Assembly (NCBI GenBank): GCA_950295325.1
Contig: OX485803.1
Location: 32,913,554-32,977,553 of the forward strand
Direction of reading: 5' to 3'
DNA: 64,000 nucleotides
DNA from: Polytrichum commune
Lineage: Eukaryota > Streptophyta > Polytrichopsida > Polytrichales > Polytrichaceae
The notes beneath the pieces were generated by a model. It ran no database searches. It was given only the letters and a program-made list of their open reading frames with translations, and was not told where the DNA came from. This document shows, piece by piece, positions 48,122 to 59,262 of the stretch (positions are counted from its first letter, which is position 1; each line of letters begins with the position of its first letter). A program made the translations under genes and the position numbers.

Positions 48122-48451
48122 ATGGCTTCTTCTCCATCTGTTGTGGCTCAGCTCCATGCCAACGGCGATGTAAACCATCAAGTGGCACCTCGGAGACAAC
48201 CGGTACGAAGGGGATGGTTGAGCTCACTGTGGGCATGGATAGATCGAAAGATATTTCTCTATAATGTAACCACGGGACTGTACATGCTGGATTGGTGGGA
48301 GCGGTACTTGGTTAACGCAATTGTGCTTCTCCTGCTATGGCTAATTGGCTACAATGGTGTGCATGCCATAGCTCGCCTCGTTGTTGGCACTGTTGCTTGG
48401 CATAACAGGAATCAGAGAGGCTTCCTCCAGGATCTAGCAGAGGCGACATAG
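48122..48451 (+). CDS. ssSPT: Small subunit of serine palmitoyltransferase (ssSPT)
   Basis: A 109-residue protein starting at the ATG at 48122 (MASSPSVV). Residues 39-79 (WIDRKIFLYNVT, then TGLYMLDWWERYLVNAIV, then LIGYNG) match the plant ssSPT core, normally a whole protein of about 56 residues. ssSPTs are ER-membrane activators of the LCB1/LCB2 heterodimer that makes long-chain bases, the first step of sphingolipid synthesis. One membrane segment spans about residues 63-77, and a second hydrophobic run covers 80-93. Unusual are a 38-residue N-terminal extension rich in Arg (PRRQPVRR) and a 30-residue C-terminal tail. The reading frame stays open upstream of this ATG but has no other ATG; an acceptor-like TATCACAG just before 48,065 suggests a 5'UTR intron. 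Confidence 0.88.
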   Translation: MASSPSVVAQLHANGDVNHQVAPRRQPVRRGWLSSLWAWIDRKIFLYNVTTGLYMLDWWERYLVNAIVLLLLWLIGYNGVHAIARLVVGTVAWHNRNQRGFLQDLAEAT

Positions 48452-49300
48452 CATCATGCCAGGGGTTTCTAGCATGTGAAACTCCTAATGAGAGATTCTT
48501 AAAAGTCTCCGAGGATGTGCTATTCAAGGATTGCACATCGTTGTTCCTATGCTATGAGGGGTTATGGAATGATCGGATGGATTGTAAAACTCTATATCAT
48601 GTCACATTGTAGACTCAAACGTAGATGTTGTAATTAGTGCTTATGAATTATGAGCCTCTTTTGATAGGTTGTAGCATTGAATTCTCAATGTTTGCTGCTG
48701 TGAGGAGCAAATGGGGTTCCTTCCGAATTTGCACCCCTGGCAACCCTCCCAAGTGACAAACCAAAGTGCTCCAGATAGCTCTATGTTACATTGGGGGACC
48801 GCCAGTGTGCTGTTTGTCCTTTATCATCTTCGGAATTGTGGTAGGGCATATCAGAAGATTGATGTAAATTGTAAGGCACATCAGTGTTCTTTGTAACTTA
48901 GTTGGTATGGGCTTCGAGAAGCATACTTCACATTTCCCCCTCGTGCAATGTGCATGTGTATGCCTAGGTTGTCGCTATATACCTCTTTTAAAATATGCAG
49001 CAAGAATTACCTTAAAACAAACAATTCAATTATGTTGGGTTATAGATTAATGCAGTCTCCTGTATCTGGGTTATAAATGATCTTGATGTTTGTGCACTTG
49101 AATTACAATTTACTACTTGATATAGCTGATCCTTACCCTCTTTTTCTCGAGACAGTCCTTCATGAGTTGGTCAGGAAAATACAAGTTGTTAAATTGAAGA
49201 AGTCAAACTTACATGTTTTTGTGTACAGTGTACACATACCAAAGTGAATAGCAAAGAACATATTTTCCAGACAGTGCATTTGTGGTGAGTAGAGCCCTGA
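48452..49300. other. 3' flank of ssSPT and intergenic DNA
   Basis: Likely 3'UTR followed by non-coding sequence; nothing else recognised. Confidence 0.4.
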
Positions 49301-49334
49301 ATTCCAGAGGTCCCGGCCCAAAATTTTTATCTAA

Positions 49335-50022
49335 AGATCACCAACTTCGAGCTAGCATCACCCTTGCACAGGTTTCTGGGATTGCCTTCAGAGAGAAGGC
49401 AGAGAATTCATCCAACCTAGCCACAGGTGCATTAACGATCTTTGTATTGATGTATGATGGTGGTTGAATTCGAAGGTGCTACATAAAACACAAATTGGTA
49501 TACTGTGCTCATCTTACCCCATCCACGTAGGTTAACGTAGTCCTTACTTTCTTACACATTTTGGGCCGATCACATGGTTCATTTAAAGGCCCTTACATTC
49601 CCTGAAGACAATTGGATAGACAATTGTTGCGGCAATTAGGCCGTCGATTGATGTAGACTTCTCTAAGCTTCGAATCGGAGGTCAGAAGGTCACCAACTCC
49701 GAGTTGGCATCATCCTTGCACAGGTTACTGGGGAGGCATAAATCTCATCCAACCAAGCCACAGGTGCACCAACAATCTCTAGAGTGCTGTATGATGGTGG
49801 TTGAAATCGAAGGTGCTACCTTACAGAGAACAAAAATTGGTACACTGTGTTTACCTGACTTTTTCACTTAGGTCAACTTAGTCCTGATTTTATTCTATAT
49901 CTTGGGCCGATCACGTGGTTCACTACAAAGTCCTGACAATTTCCTGAAAACACAAGGGCAAACAGTTGTTGAGGCCGTCGATGTGTTAAGAGTTTTCTCA
50001 GCTTCGAATCGAAGGTTTACAG
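49335..50022 (+). repeat. Tandem duplication of about 340 bp upstream of the methyltransferase gene
   Basis: Unit one (49,335-49,675) and unit two (49,688-50,022) share CACCAACT, CTTGCACAGGTT, CCACAGGTGCA, TGATGGTGGTTGAA (49455 and 49792), TTGGGCCGATCAC (49561 and 49902) and CTTCGAATCG in the same order at offsets of 337-341 bp. Unit two ends 15 bases before the ATG at 50037, so the duplication covers the promoter and 5'UTR of that gene. Confidence 0.85.
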
Positions 50023-50036
50023 ACAAGGTTAGCACT

Positions 50037-50304
50037 ATGGCTGCCAATGACGATGATGAGGAAGGGGCTATGGCGTACCTGGGAGCTTTTCCTGCAAAAG
50101 TGATGCTCGTGGAAGACGCATCAGAGGAGACGCTGCTTCTCTGGGCATTTCGTCAACCCGGAAACCTAAAACCGAATGCATTCGTTTCGCAAGGCTCTCT
50201 GCAACTCGATTTGGATGCTTGTGGCCAACTGCTCCACATCGTGCAGGCACCTTCCTCGATGGTAACACTTAAATCCTCGATGTTTCCCACCGCAGATGAT
50301 GAAT

Positions 50305-50345
<41 letters not shown>

Positions 50346-51931
50346 TTGATGGCATGCTGAGTGGAGTGAGGGTTATGGTGTTGGCCATGGACAGAACACA
50401 TCTGGCGTGACCGGGGGAGTCATGTGGGACAGCGGAGTGGTGCTTGCCAAGCTACTGGAGCACGCTGTTGACACGCTTGGGATGCAATTGCAGGGCAAAA
50501 AATGCATAGAATTGGGAGCTGGTTGCGGATTGACTGGGTACTGTTGCACTTCTCTTTGCTATGAACTTGTGATTGTTCAACCATATCAGCTGCGGATTGT
50601 TGTCAATTTTAGTGTCGCATTAAAATCACATGAAGAGTGGAAACCAGTAGGGCTGTGGGGATTATAATGATGGAGGATCGATGTAGGCAACTGATTATCA
50701 CGTGTTTTTCAGGGATATGGTTTAGGCGTTTAGGGTTTTGTGGCTTGCAGGAATTGATCAAGTAGAGACGCAATTTCTGAAAACTGTAACTGGCAGGCTC
50801 CTCTGTTCTAATGTTTACGTTAGCTTTGGAGGAATTTTCAATGTGAAATTGGGTGGATGAGGAATGGGTCAGTGGATAAACGTTTAGCAGTTGCAGTTCT
50901 TCCTCTCTTTTGGCATGGGCTTGAGGTTGTACAAGCACATCAAAGATTGTGGGACTACCCGTTGCTGCATAGCGGATTAAGATCAGACACTTAAAAGCTT
51001 ACAGGTTTTAGCCTTACGGAGGGAAGGCGTTGATCAAGTAGAGATATACTTCTGAAATTTATTGACAGCCTTGTCTTTTCAAACAACCACGATATATTGT
51101 GGAAGTCGTGGATGTTGAAGAATGGTATTAGCGCACATATGTTGGCAGTGCAGTTATTCTTTGGAATGATGGGCATGTTGTGGGCATGGGCAGATGTGTT
51201 GCAGCCCTGCTAGGGGCTAACGTGATTTTAACAGATATGAATGATCGCCTTCGGCTCCTCCAGAAGAATGTGGACGAAAATGTCTGTGCCTTGTCCAAAA
51301 TTGGAAGTGCACAAGTTTTGGAGCTGAATTGGGGTGACACACTAGATGACGAGTTTATTGACCCTCTTCCTGATTTTGGTACAAGTTCAGCTTTGTACCA
51401 AAAAACTCTGCATTTAAGCTTCTACAGGAGGCTTTGCAAATTGGCAATAAGCTCATGATGTCTCTTGTGGGTGAAAAATGTAGATATCCTGATGGGAAGA
51501 TGTGGGTTGTTGTTGGCAGTTTTTGCTTCAGATGTCATCTACAATGAGGATGCTGTGTCACAACTGCTCCACACTCTTCGAGAACTGACAGGACCCACCA
51601 CCACAGTGCTGATTTCTGGGGAGCTTCGCAATGGTAACACCATTTGAACCACAAGATTGTGACGTGAAGTTGCGTAAATTGACCTACATCAGTCAATTGT
51701 GTTGCCCTTTTTTCTTCATGTTATTGATACAAGATTGGCAACATGTGCAAGGCTTGGATGCTGAGATGCTCTCCTGATTTACGTTGCACAGATGCAGTGA
51801 TGGAGACTTTCTTCAAAATTGCTCTGGACGATTTTTCAGTAGGCAGACTGCAAGAATCAGATTTGCATCCAGATTATTGTAGCCCACGAGTCGCAGTGTA
51901 CGTGCTCGTCAGAAAACCTGAAACCGGGTAA
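50037..51931 (+). CDS. METTL21/VCPKMT-type protein-lysine methyltransferase family protein
   Basis: Five exons give 268 residues: 50037-50261, 50395-50537, 51194-51378, 51520-51633 and 51792-51931, all GT-AG with matching phases, TAA at 51929. It belongs to the seven-beta-strand methyltransferase family 16, whose members methylate lysines of chaperones or elongation factors using S-adenosylmethionine. Landmarks are GGVMWDSGVVLAK (residues 82-94), motif I IELGAGCGLTG (113-123), CVAALLGANVILTD (124-137), and the family signature D-x-x-Y in SDVIYNED (Asp189, Tyr192). The C-terminal ELRNDAVMETFF and PRVAVYVL match plant members. The N-terminal 75 residues are acidic at first and less conserved. 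The start is the first ATG of exon 1; the frame is open upstream but without ATG. Substrate cannot be read from sequence. It converges with the minus-strand gene at 53.0 kb. Confidence 0.9.
50308..50341. repeat. (GA)n microsatellite in intron 1 of the methyltransferase gene
   Basis: About 33 bases of uninterrupted GA between exon 1 (ends 50261) and exon 2 (starts 50395). Confidence 0.95.
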
Positions 51932-53001
51932 GCACCTCAACCATATAGGCCAATAACTTCTTCCACTCCACAAATTCATGTTGTCTGTGGTAGGAATCAT
52001 GACACGCTCCTGTTGTTCACAGGTTAACAGAAGGCAATCCATGGACAACACAAGCATCCTAAGACGTGATGGTGTGACTATTTCGCATCATAAGACCATG
52101 CCTTGCGCATCAGGAGTAACTCCCATGTCAATATGTTTCTCAGAATAATAGTCAAAGAAGATTGGAAAGAGCATATTATTAATGTATATAATTTCTAATG
52201 AAGACAGTAGATAGATAGTTGTGACATGAAACAACCTGGTCCACTGTAGTTATTCATTGGCTCTTTACAGCAGTTTAGTGTTAAGTTTCTATCAATGGAT
52301 ACTTTGAGGCCATTCGAAACACATTGCAGAGCCATCTATTGGAGTGAAAGCTATTAGTGATTTTACATAATAGTGAGTTTCTTGAAACTTTCGTTTGCAT
52401 ATGAATGGAAGAATTTGACTCTGCATTGAAGATTAACAAATGCACGGAATATCAAATTGTGCTTCTCAAGGACAGCATTAGGAACTTTGGACCAGCACAT
52501 TGCAGACTACTGATGGACTTTGAGTCAAGCTTTGATTTCAGAAATGATGCATGATGTATAACTTTGAAATCCAACTCCTGTTTGACCCCTACTGCATGTG
52601 CACCTCTGCATAAGTTAATAGGCATGATAATGAAGTGCTTACAAGAACTCAACCCATGAACAGTAGATGATAAGAATTCAGAACACCGCTGACCATGAAC
52701 AGGAGACAACTCCATACAGGACAAGACAACTGATTTAATTGAAACCCAGCCACAGACCAGTATGACATGTGTCCAGACTTTTGTTGGCAGAGTTTGTTGC
52801 AGCTCACTGTTGTGGCTTTGGTCACCCTAGATCATTGAAATTGATTTGTCAGAAACAGTCAAAACTGATTTGTTGCAACTTACAACAAGTCTTGATGCTT
52901 GGATAATCTTATACCAACGTCTCAGCAATGCCAAATCAGACATGTAGAATATCCTCTCTGGTTTTTGAAGCAAAAATCTACAGAATACCTTTATTAAAGA
53001 A
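51932..53001. other. Intergenic space between two convergent genes
   Basis: Holds the two 3'UTRs; no additional gene seen. Confidence 0.5.
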
Positions 53002-56000
53002 TCATTGGTACTTTTGAGAAAATTGGGTAATACTCGTCCGCAAAAGAGGTTCTCCTCTAAGTGAAGCATGAGTTGTTTCTGCAATGTGTACTTCAACAAA
53101 ATCCCCAGGCTTCAAGTCCACCATAGCTTCGCAATCCTTCTCTTTAATTAAAGGATCACAACCATCCTCACTTGATGCAGCACCAGAGAGGCCATCTAAG
53201 ACAGGTATTTTAGGGAAAATAACTCGATGCCCTTTATCACTCTTCCCAACCAGCTCTGTATCTGGTGCTCGCTTATTGGGACCCTCCACAAGCACAAGCT
53301 GTGTAGTCCCCAGCTGTGACTCAAACCTTGGAAGGGTGGTTTGCCGGAAAGTGGTAATCATCTCTGCTAATCGCCTCTGCTTCACAGGCTCAGGAACATC
53401 ATCCTCATAATTACGGTGTGCGTGAGTTTTTTCTCTCATACTGTAGGCAAACATATATGCCATGTCATAACCAACTGCTTCTAACAATTTTATGGTATCC
53501 TCATGATCTTCTTCAGTCTCACCACAAAATCCTGCACCAGACATAGAAACATTGATGTAAATATGCTGATATATGTAAAATATCTTCACAATGCACAGCC
53601 CTATAGTTCTGCAAAAAATATTGAACCAACCTGTAGATGAGTACATTGCATGCAACCACAACATAGCACAAACCATACAAATTAAAGCTCATTTATAGCT
53701 TAGCATCTTGCATGAGAACAAATATCCATGTAGTCAATAGAAATGGAGCACAATAGAGCCTGCTGGACCCACTAAATCAATTGGACGATTTTAAAAACTA
53801 ACCAGAAATGAAGTCACTGCTTATGCTGACATCAGGAAGAATAGTCCGTATCCTTTCAACACAATCCAAATAAGCCTCTCGGGTATATCCGCGTCTCATT
53901 AGTTCTAAGACTCTGGTGCTCCCACTCTGTGCGGGCAGATGGATCATATTACAAACGTTGGCACGGTCCCGAATCAAATAGAGTAGATCATCTGGGAAGT
54001 CTTTTGGATGGGGAGAAGTGAAGCGAAATCGCATCTCTGGGAACTCGGATGACAGACTGTCAAGAAGATGAGTGAAGCTCAAACCCAATTCCTTGATTTT
54101 ATATATTGTTGAAAATCCTGGACTCAGAGTTGAAGCATATTTCTCTTTTGCCTCGTCTTTAGAATCGATCTTCATAGCAACATTTGTTGCCTGATCCCTT
54201 CCTTTGTCCGCAGCAGCAAGGCCAGTACTAATGTCATCTTCCTCAAGGTTTTCAGACGCATCATTGTAACTATTGACATTTTGACCGAGCAAAATGACTT
54301 CCTTGACGCCTTGCTCCCACAGCTCACCAACCTAGGAGAGTTTCCATAAATCTTTTCAGTACATACAAAATGAAAACAACCATATTGACCAGGCTTTTCT
54401 GCATAAATGCTAGAATCAACCACATCCATCATGTTCTTACACCATCCTATCTTACAAACAGAAAGGTGCTCTCATGTTATCCACTTCTTGCATTACTCTG
54501 AATGACGACAAAAGAAATAGTCACCACCCATGTTTACCAATTCCAATCTTGCAAAATTCATTCTTTTAAGGTTGAAACAATACTACCTACACAAAGAAAT
54601 TAAGAAAGACTACCTCTCGAATGATAGATTTAACAGGACGAGACCGTTCCCTCCCTCTTGTAAAGGGGACAATGCAGAATGAGCACATATTATTACAACC
54701 ACGCATGATTGATACAAATGCTGTCACAGAGTTCTTTGCTATTCGCACAGGTGAAACATCTGCATAGGTTTCTTCAAGTGAAAGAAGAGTGTTGATCCCA
54801 GCCTGCCCTTCATCAACAAGAGACAGAAGGCGTGGAAGATCCCTGTTCAGATTCATCATATTAGTAACATCAACAAATGTTGATAATATCAGGGAACTTC
54901 ATTGCAATCATTTCAAAAGGAATGAAACATCAACATAACAACTGCATAAATGCATACTTAGTCCCCATCAAAAGGCTTAATGATTTACATTGTTCTTTGA
55001 AACACACCACAGCAGGAATAGAACTGACCTGTAAGCATCAGGTCCACAAACAACATCAACCATTTTGTCTGCAACAATTAACTTCTCCTTCAATCGTTCT
55101 GCCATGCATCCCAGCACTGCAACCTTGGGAGGTTTAGGTGCCCGCATGGCACTTATGGTTGGATCCCTATTCCACCTGAAGCACAGGACGTCTGTAAATA
55201 TAAATGTAACAAACTAAAGAAGGTGCATATGACATGAAGTTAGATTAGATTCTCAGGAATGGCGCAAGCTCATGGAGCTTGCTACAATTTACATATACCT
55301 AGTTCATACACATCAAGATCATGGTGCATGTGCTTCTTTCATGTGTACATTTGCCAATCAACTGATAAAGGACCTCCCTAAAACAAGTCCTAGGAATTAT
55401 TGAATGGAAAGTCCTAATATATTCACTGTGGCAGCTCAAAAGTGTGGACAGGTAACAGCAAGCACAATTAAATGTAAGCTCTGGAGACAATAAGAACTCA
55501 CCAACCTGGTTTTTAAGTGCTTGAAGTAATTTAAACGGTGCCAGATTTTATGTTCCGCGTTCTCTCGTATAGCACAAGTATTGATAAATATAATATCAGA
55601 TTCTTCGGGTTTCTCAACAACCTCTGTATAGCCTGCGTCTTTCATGATTGCAAGTACTATTTCCATGTCATTCACATTCATTTGGCATCCATAAGTCTCT
55701 ACGTATAATCTCCCACCATCCACCTTCCTGGATGCATCCTCGAGATAAGGAATGACAGTTGCCCTGTAATCCACACATTTGGTCCACTGTTTTAAGAGAA
55801 CCACTGGATGCACGCTATGAAGAATAAAGAAATCAAGATATTAACTTTGCGCAAAAAAGTCCTCAAGAGAACCTCAAGTGTTCCACCTTACTGCAGAGAA
55901 AGTTCATATAGTGAACCCCTTCCAATGATCAGGTTAATAATATACTGCTTGGCAATGTATCATTATCATAGAATCACTGCATTCAATCAAGTTGAATCAC

Positions 56001-56799
56001 CCTGGAACTGGCTCAAAATTGCCAAACCAACAGGATTTATATTATAGGTCCTGCCCGCTTACAACACCTCATGTTGCATAATCCCAGCCAGTTTCTGAGT
56101 AAATCAAAGTATTTGTGATCAATTTGACTCCAGGTGTCCCTTCAACTATATGGATTAAGTAGCCCGTAAAACTTGAATCTAGCTTCAACTGAGCATCAAC
56201 TCTAGGCAAGTAGACTCTACACATGTGGCAAATTCATGAGCATGTCACGAAATTGCATGTCCTCAAATCTTATCTATATAAGAAAGTGGACTCTTGGAGT
56301 TTTGGCAGAGGTACTTACTCTTCTTAGCCACCTTCAACAGATAAAAAGCTGTAAGAGTTCATGTGAAGATCAGAAACGCAACTTACGTGGGTTCAATATT
56401 GAGAGAGGGAGGCTTAAAATAATCCTGGAGGGAAGTTCCTGCAACTTTTGGAGCCGGCAGTTTCCTTTTCCTCTTCTCCTCTGGCAATTGCCAAGTTGAA
56501 AATCTTGACACAGGGAAAGATATGGATGCCAAAGAACACACAGAAAGAGGCACCACATGCCTATATCCGCGCCTTAATGACAAGAATTCACGATATTCTG
56601 TGCTTAATCTCCAGAAGCTAGGAACTGCCCTATTGGGTCCAACGATGTGGCATCCGGCATACACAAAATTTGATCCAAAACATAGTTTGTACTTGCTAGG
56701 AATCATTCCAAGCTCCGCCATTGCAGAATTCCCGCAAATGGCCCTCATCGGACTAGCGAATTGTGCAGTAGGAGCCCCATTTAACCGGAGAAGCTTCAT
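53002..56799 (-). CDS. tRNA methylthiotransferase, MiaB/CDK5RAP1 type, organelle-targeted
   Basis: Six exons give 718 residues: 56799-56387, 55814-55506, 55175-55029, 54842-54614, 54331-53803 and 53531-53002; borders are GT-AG and phases agree. It is a radical-SAM enzyme that adds a methylthio group to N6-isopentenyl-adenosine 37 of tRNAs. The first iron-sulfur cluster ligands are Cys181 (ETYGCQMN), Cys218 (INTCAIREN) and Cys264 (VLGCMAERL). The radical-SAM motif C-x3-C-x2-C is Cys339, Cys343 and Cys346 ([10 protein letters not shown]). PAQSGS and SSDFISGFCGET follow in exons 5-6, and a TRAM domain (GDFVEVHI onward) closes the protein. The first 110 residues are basic, Ser-rich and acid-poor, as in a mitochondrial or plastid transit peptide. 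A hydrophilic insert (about residues 389-450, after GQNVNSYND) is also seen in plant relatives I recall. Confidence 0.95.
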
Positions 56800-56910
56800 T
56801 TCTTGCCCCTCCCTCCCTTTTCCACCTGCACCACACCATCAGCACGTACACATACACATCATCAGCATCAAGGCCGCTACATCACGAAACCCCGCAAACA
56901 GAAGACCATA

Positions 56911-57918
56911 GCGGAATGTCTTAAAAGGAACCTAATGCCTGGCGAACTTTTTCCTAAACTCAAGCAATTCAAGGCTGCAAGATCCCTTAATTCTAACTAA
57001 GTCCAGCCTTAGTTACTCCAGAATCTGTACACTCATCCAGCTTGACTTGCTTAAATCTGCCAATATGATACATTATGGTGACACATTCTTTGCGAGGGAT
57101 ATGGTTCGCCCGGCGTAGGACATCTTCTTAGACAATCTGCTAAGGTGTCTACATTGTTATGGAAGGAAAAGAAAACAGAATGGAAACTTGTAAGCATATC
57201 AGGACCAGGGCAGCTACATTATGGAAACTAAAAAAAATGAAAAGACCATAGCATAATGTCTTAGAAGGAACCTTATGCCTGGCAAACCAGTTCCTACACT
57301 CAAGCAACTCAAGGCTGCAAAATTCCTTCAATTCCAAGTAAGTCCAGCCTCAGATGCTTCAGAATTTGTACACTCGCCCAGACTGGCTTGCTTAATCTGC
57401 CATTATGACACATTATGGTGACACATTCTTTGAGAGGGATATGGTTCGCCCGGCATAGAACATCTATTTAGACATTCTGCTATCGTGTTTAGGTTGTGGA
57501 GGTAAGATAAGTAAAAAGAGTGGACCCTAGCAGATGGTCTTCGAAGGAACCTTATGCCTGGTAAACCTTTTCTTCCTCCTAAAGTAACTCAAGGATGCGG
57601 AATTCCTCAATTCCAACTAAGTCCAGCCTCAGATACTTCAGAATTTGTACACTCATTCAGCTTGGCTTGCTTTACATCTGTAAATATGAGACATTAAATT
57701 GACACGTTCTTAGAGGAATATGCAAAATATCTGTTTGAACATTCTGCCATGGTGTTTTCATTGCCGTGGTAAGAAAAGAACACAGAATGGACATTAGCAG
57801 AATGTCTTAGAAGAAAACCTTGTGCCTGGCAGACCTTTTCCTACACTAAAGCAACTAAAGGCTGCGGAATTCGTCAATCCCAACTAACTCCAGCCTTAGA
57901 TACTTCAGAATCTGTGGT
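56911..57918. repeat. Four degenerate tandem units of about 270-340 bp upstream of the methylthiotransferase gene
   Basis: The block GCRNAATGTCTTAGAAGGAACC, followed by TGCCTGGC, CAAGGCTGC, AACTAAGTCCAGCCT, GAATTTGTACACTC and GGGATATGGTTCGCCCGGC, occurs at 56911, 57251, 57530 and 57797 (spacings 340, 279, 267). The last copy is cut short near 57,918. Unit one overlaps the region just upstream of the start codon at 56799. Confidence 0.85.
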
Positions 57919-58925
57919 AAGAAAACCAAACAAAATAGGAACACCTTGACGAGGTCGTAAGAGAACTGCAATTTGGCAACACACCGACGACTAGCAGCGC
58001 TGAAGAACGAGTTTCACGAACCTCTAGAATTCGACCAACATGCCGCGAAGATTCTTAACTGGATGTTGGAAATGATGTGGAAGGGGAAATTGGTGATAGG
58101 TAGTCAGAATTGAATTGAACGGAAGCAAGCTTGATTCCCAACCCCAGTGCACCAAATCCTTCCAAAACCCTAAACCTAGGCGAACATTGTTAAGGAGACG
58201 AAGGGGGTGGGATGAGGATGAGGATGAATGCATTATTGTGAGGTGGGCATCCTCCCATTCTCATGTCCTTCTTCTTCATCCATCCAACTTCCTTATTCTT
58301 AATGGGCTCTTGGATTACCATTACTGTACTGAGCTCCATGGGACCATGTATCATGAGAGCATAATTATTCTGATATTCTGATATTCCCCGTTTATGAGGA
58401 GCACTCATGTTGTGTACACCCAAATCTTCATAATGTCACTCCTTCTCTTATATTCCCAAACCCTAGGGAACGGTTGTTCTCAATTAAAATCTCCCTCCTC
58501 ATTGTCACATTTTCCTCCCATATATCATGGATTTTGACATTAAAATAATTCACCAAAAAGTTCAAATCACACTCTCGCACGCATCATGTTGTCAGCATTG
58601 TCATTATTGTTGTTATTAAAATGTTGACTTTGTGTTAATCCATAATGTCACATGCTACACTATTTCTCTATCACCACGTATCCATGTTAACATTGCATAC
58701 CTCCTTAATATCATGTACACTTTGGTTCCTACAAGCATGATATTAGGGAGATTAGAGAGTTTACTCTTGATTTTACAACAAGCAACTACAAATTATCAAA
58801 GTTTCTTAATTGCAGCCACTTTCTTTGGAAAGAGATAATGTTATGCATGATGGAGTGATAACTCTAATAATATAAGGGGGATTAAGTTGTTCCATTTGGG
58901 GACAATGAAAACAATCATCAATAAG
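57919..58925. other. Intergenic, no gene seen
   Basis: AT-rich; short open frames without recognisable motifs. Confidence 0.5.
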
Positions 58926-59259
58926 CACTAGTAGAAAACATTGCGAAAAAAGAACCGCAGTTGTTTTCCCATTGCGGTTCTTTTGACCACCGTGATTTAT
59001 GGTTGCTAAACGACTGCATATTTTTCTTTTTTGTTTTGTGACTGCAATTTCAAAAATTTCGGGGAGTGTAATACACTGTTAAAAATGTATTTTCAAGACC
59101 TTTTCAACAATATATTACAAGGCCCCAAATTCCTAAAATTTCAGTTGGTAAACCAAAAAAACAAATTTGCAATCATTTAACGACTGCAGATCAAGGTGGT
59201 CAAAAGAACTGCAATGGCAAAACGACTGCGGTTCTTTTTTGCAATGTTTTCTACTAGTG
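58926..59259. mobile_element. CACTA-type MITE, 334 bp
   Basis: Starts CACTAGTAGAAAACATTGC and ends with its inverse (GCAATGTTTTCTACTAGTG), flanked by a 3-bp target duplication AAG (58923-58925 and 59260-59262). The inverted arms extend about 75 bp with a few mismatches, sharing AAAGAACCGCAGT, GGTTCTTTTGACCACC and its variants. The CACTA terminus and 3-bp duplication are the hallmarks of the En/Spm superfamily. No ORF, so it is non-autonomous. Confidence 0.93.
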
Positions 59260-59262
59260 AAG

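Noticed and set aside
49902-50036. Upstream extension of the METTL21-like protein
   Set aside because: The frame is open but its first codon is TTG, not ATG, and the stretch lies within the tandem-duplicated leader; the ATG at 50037 was chosen.
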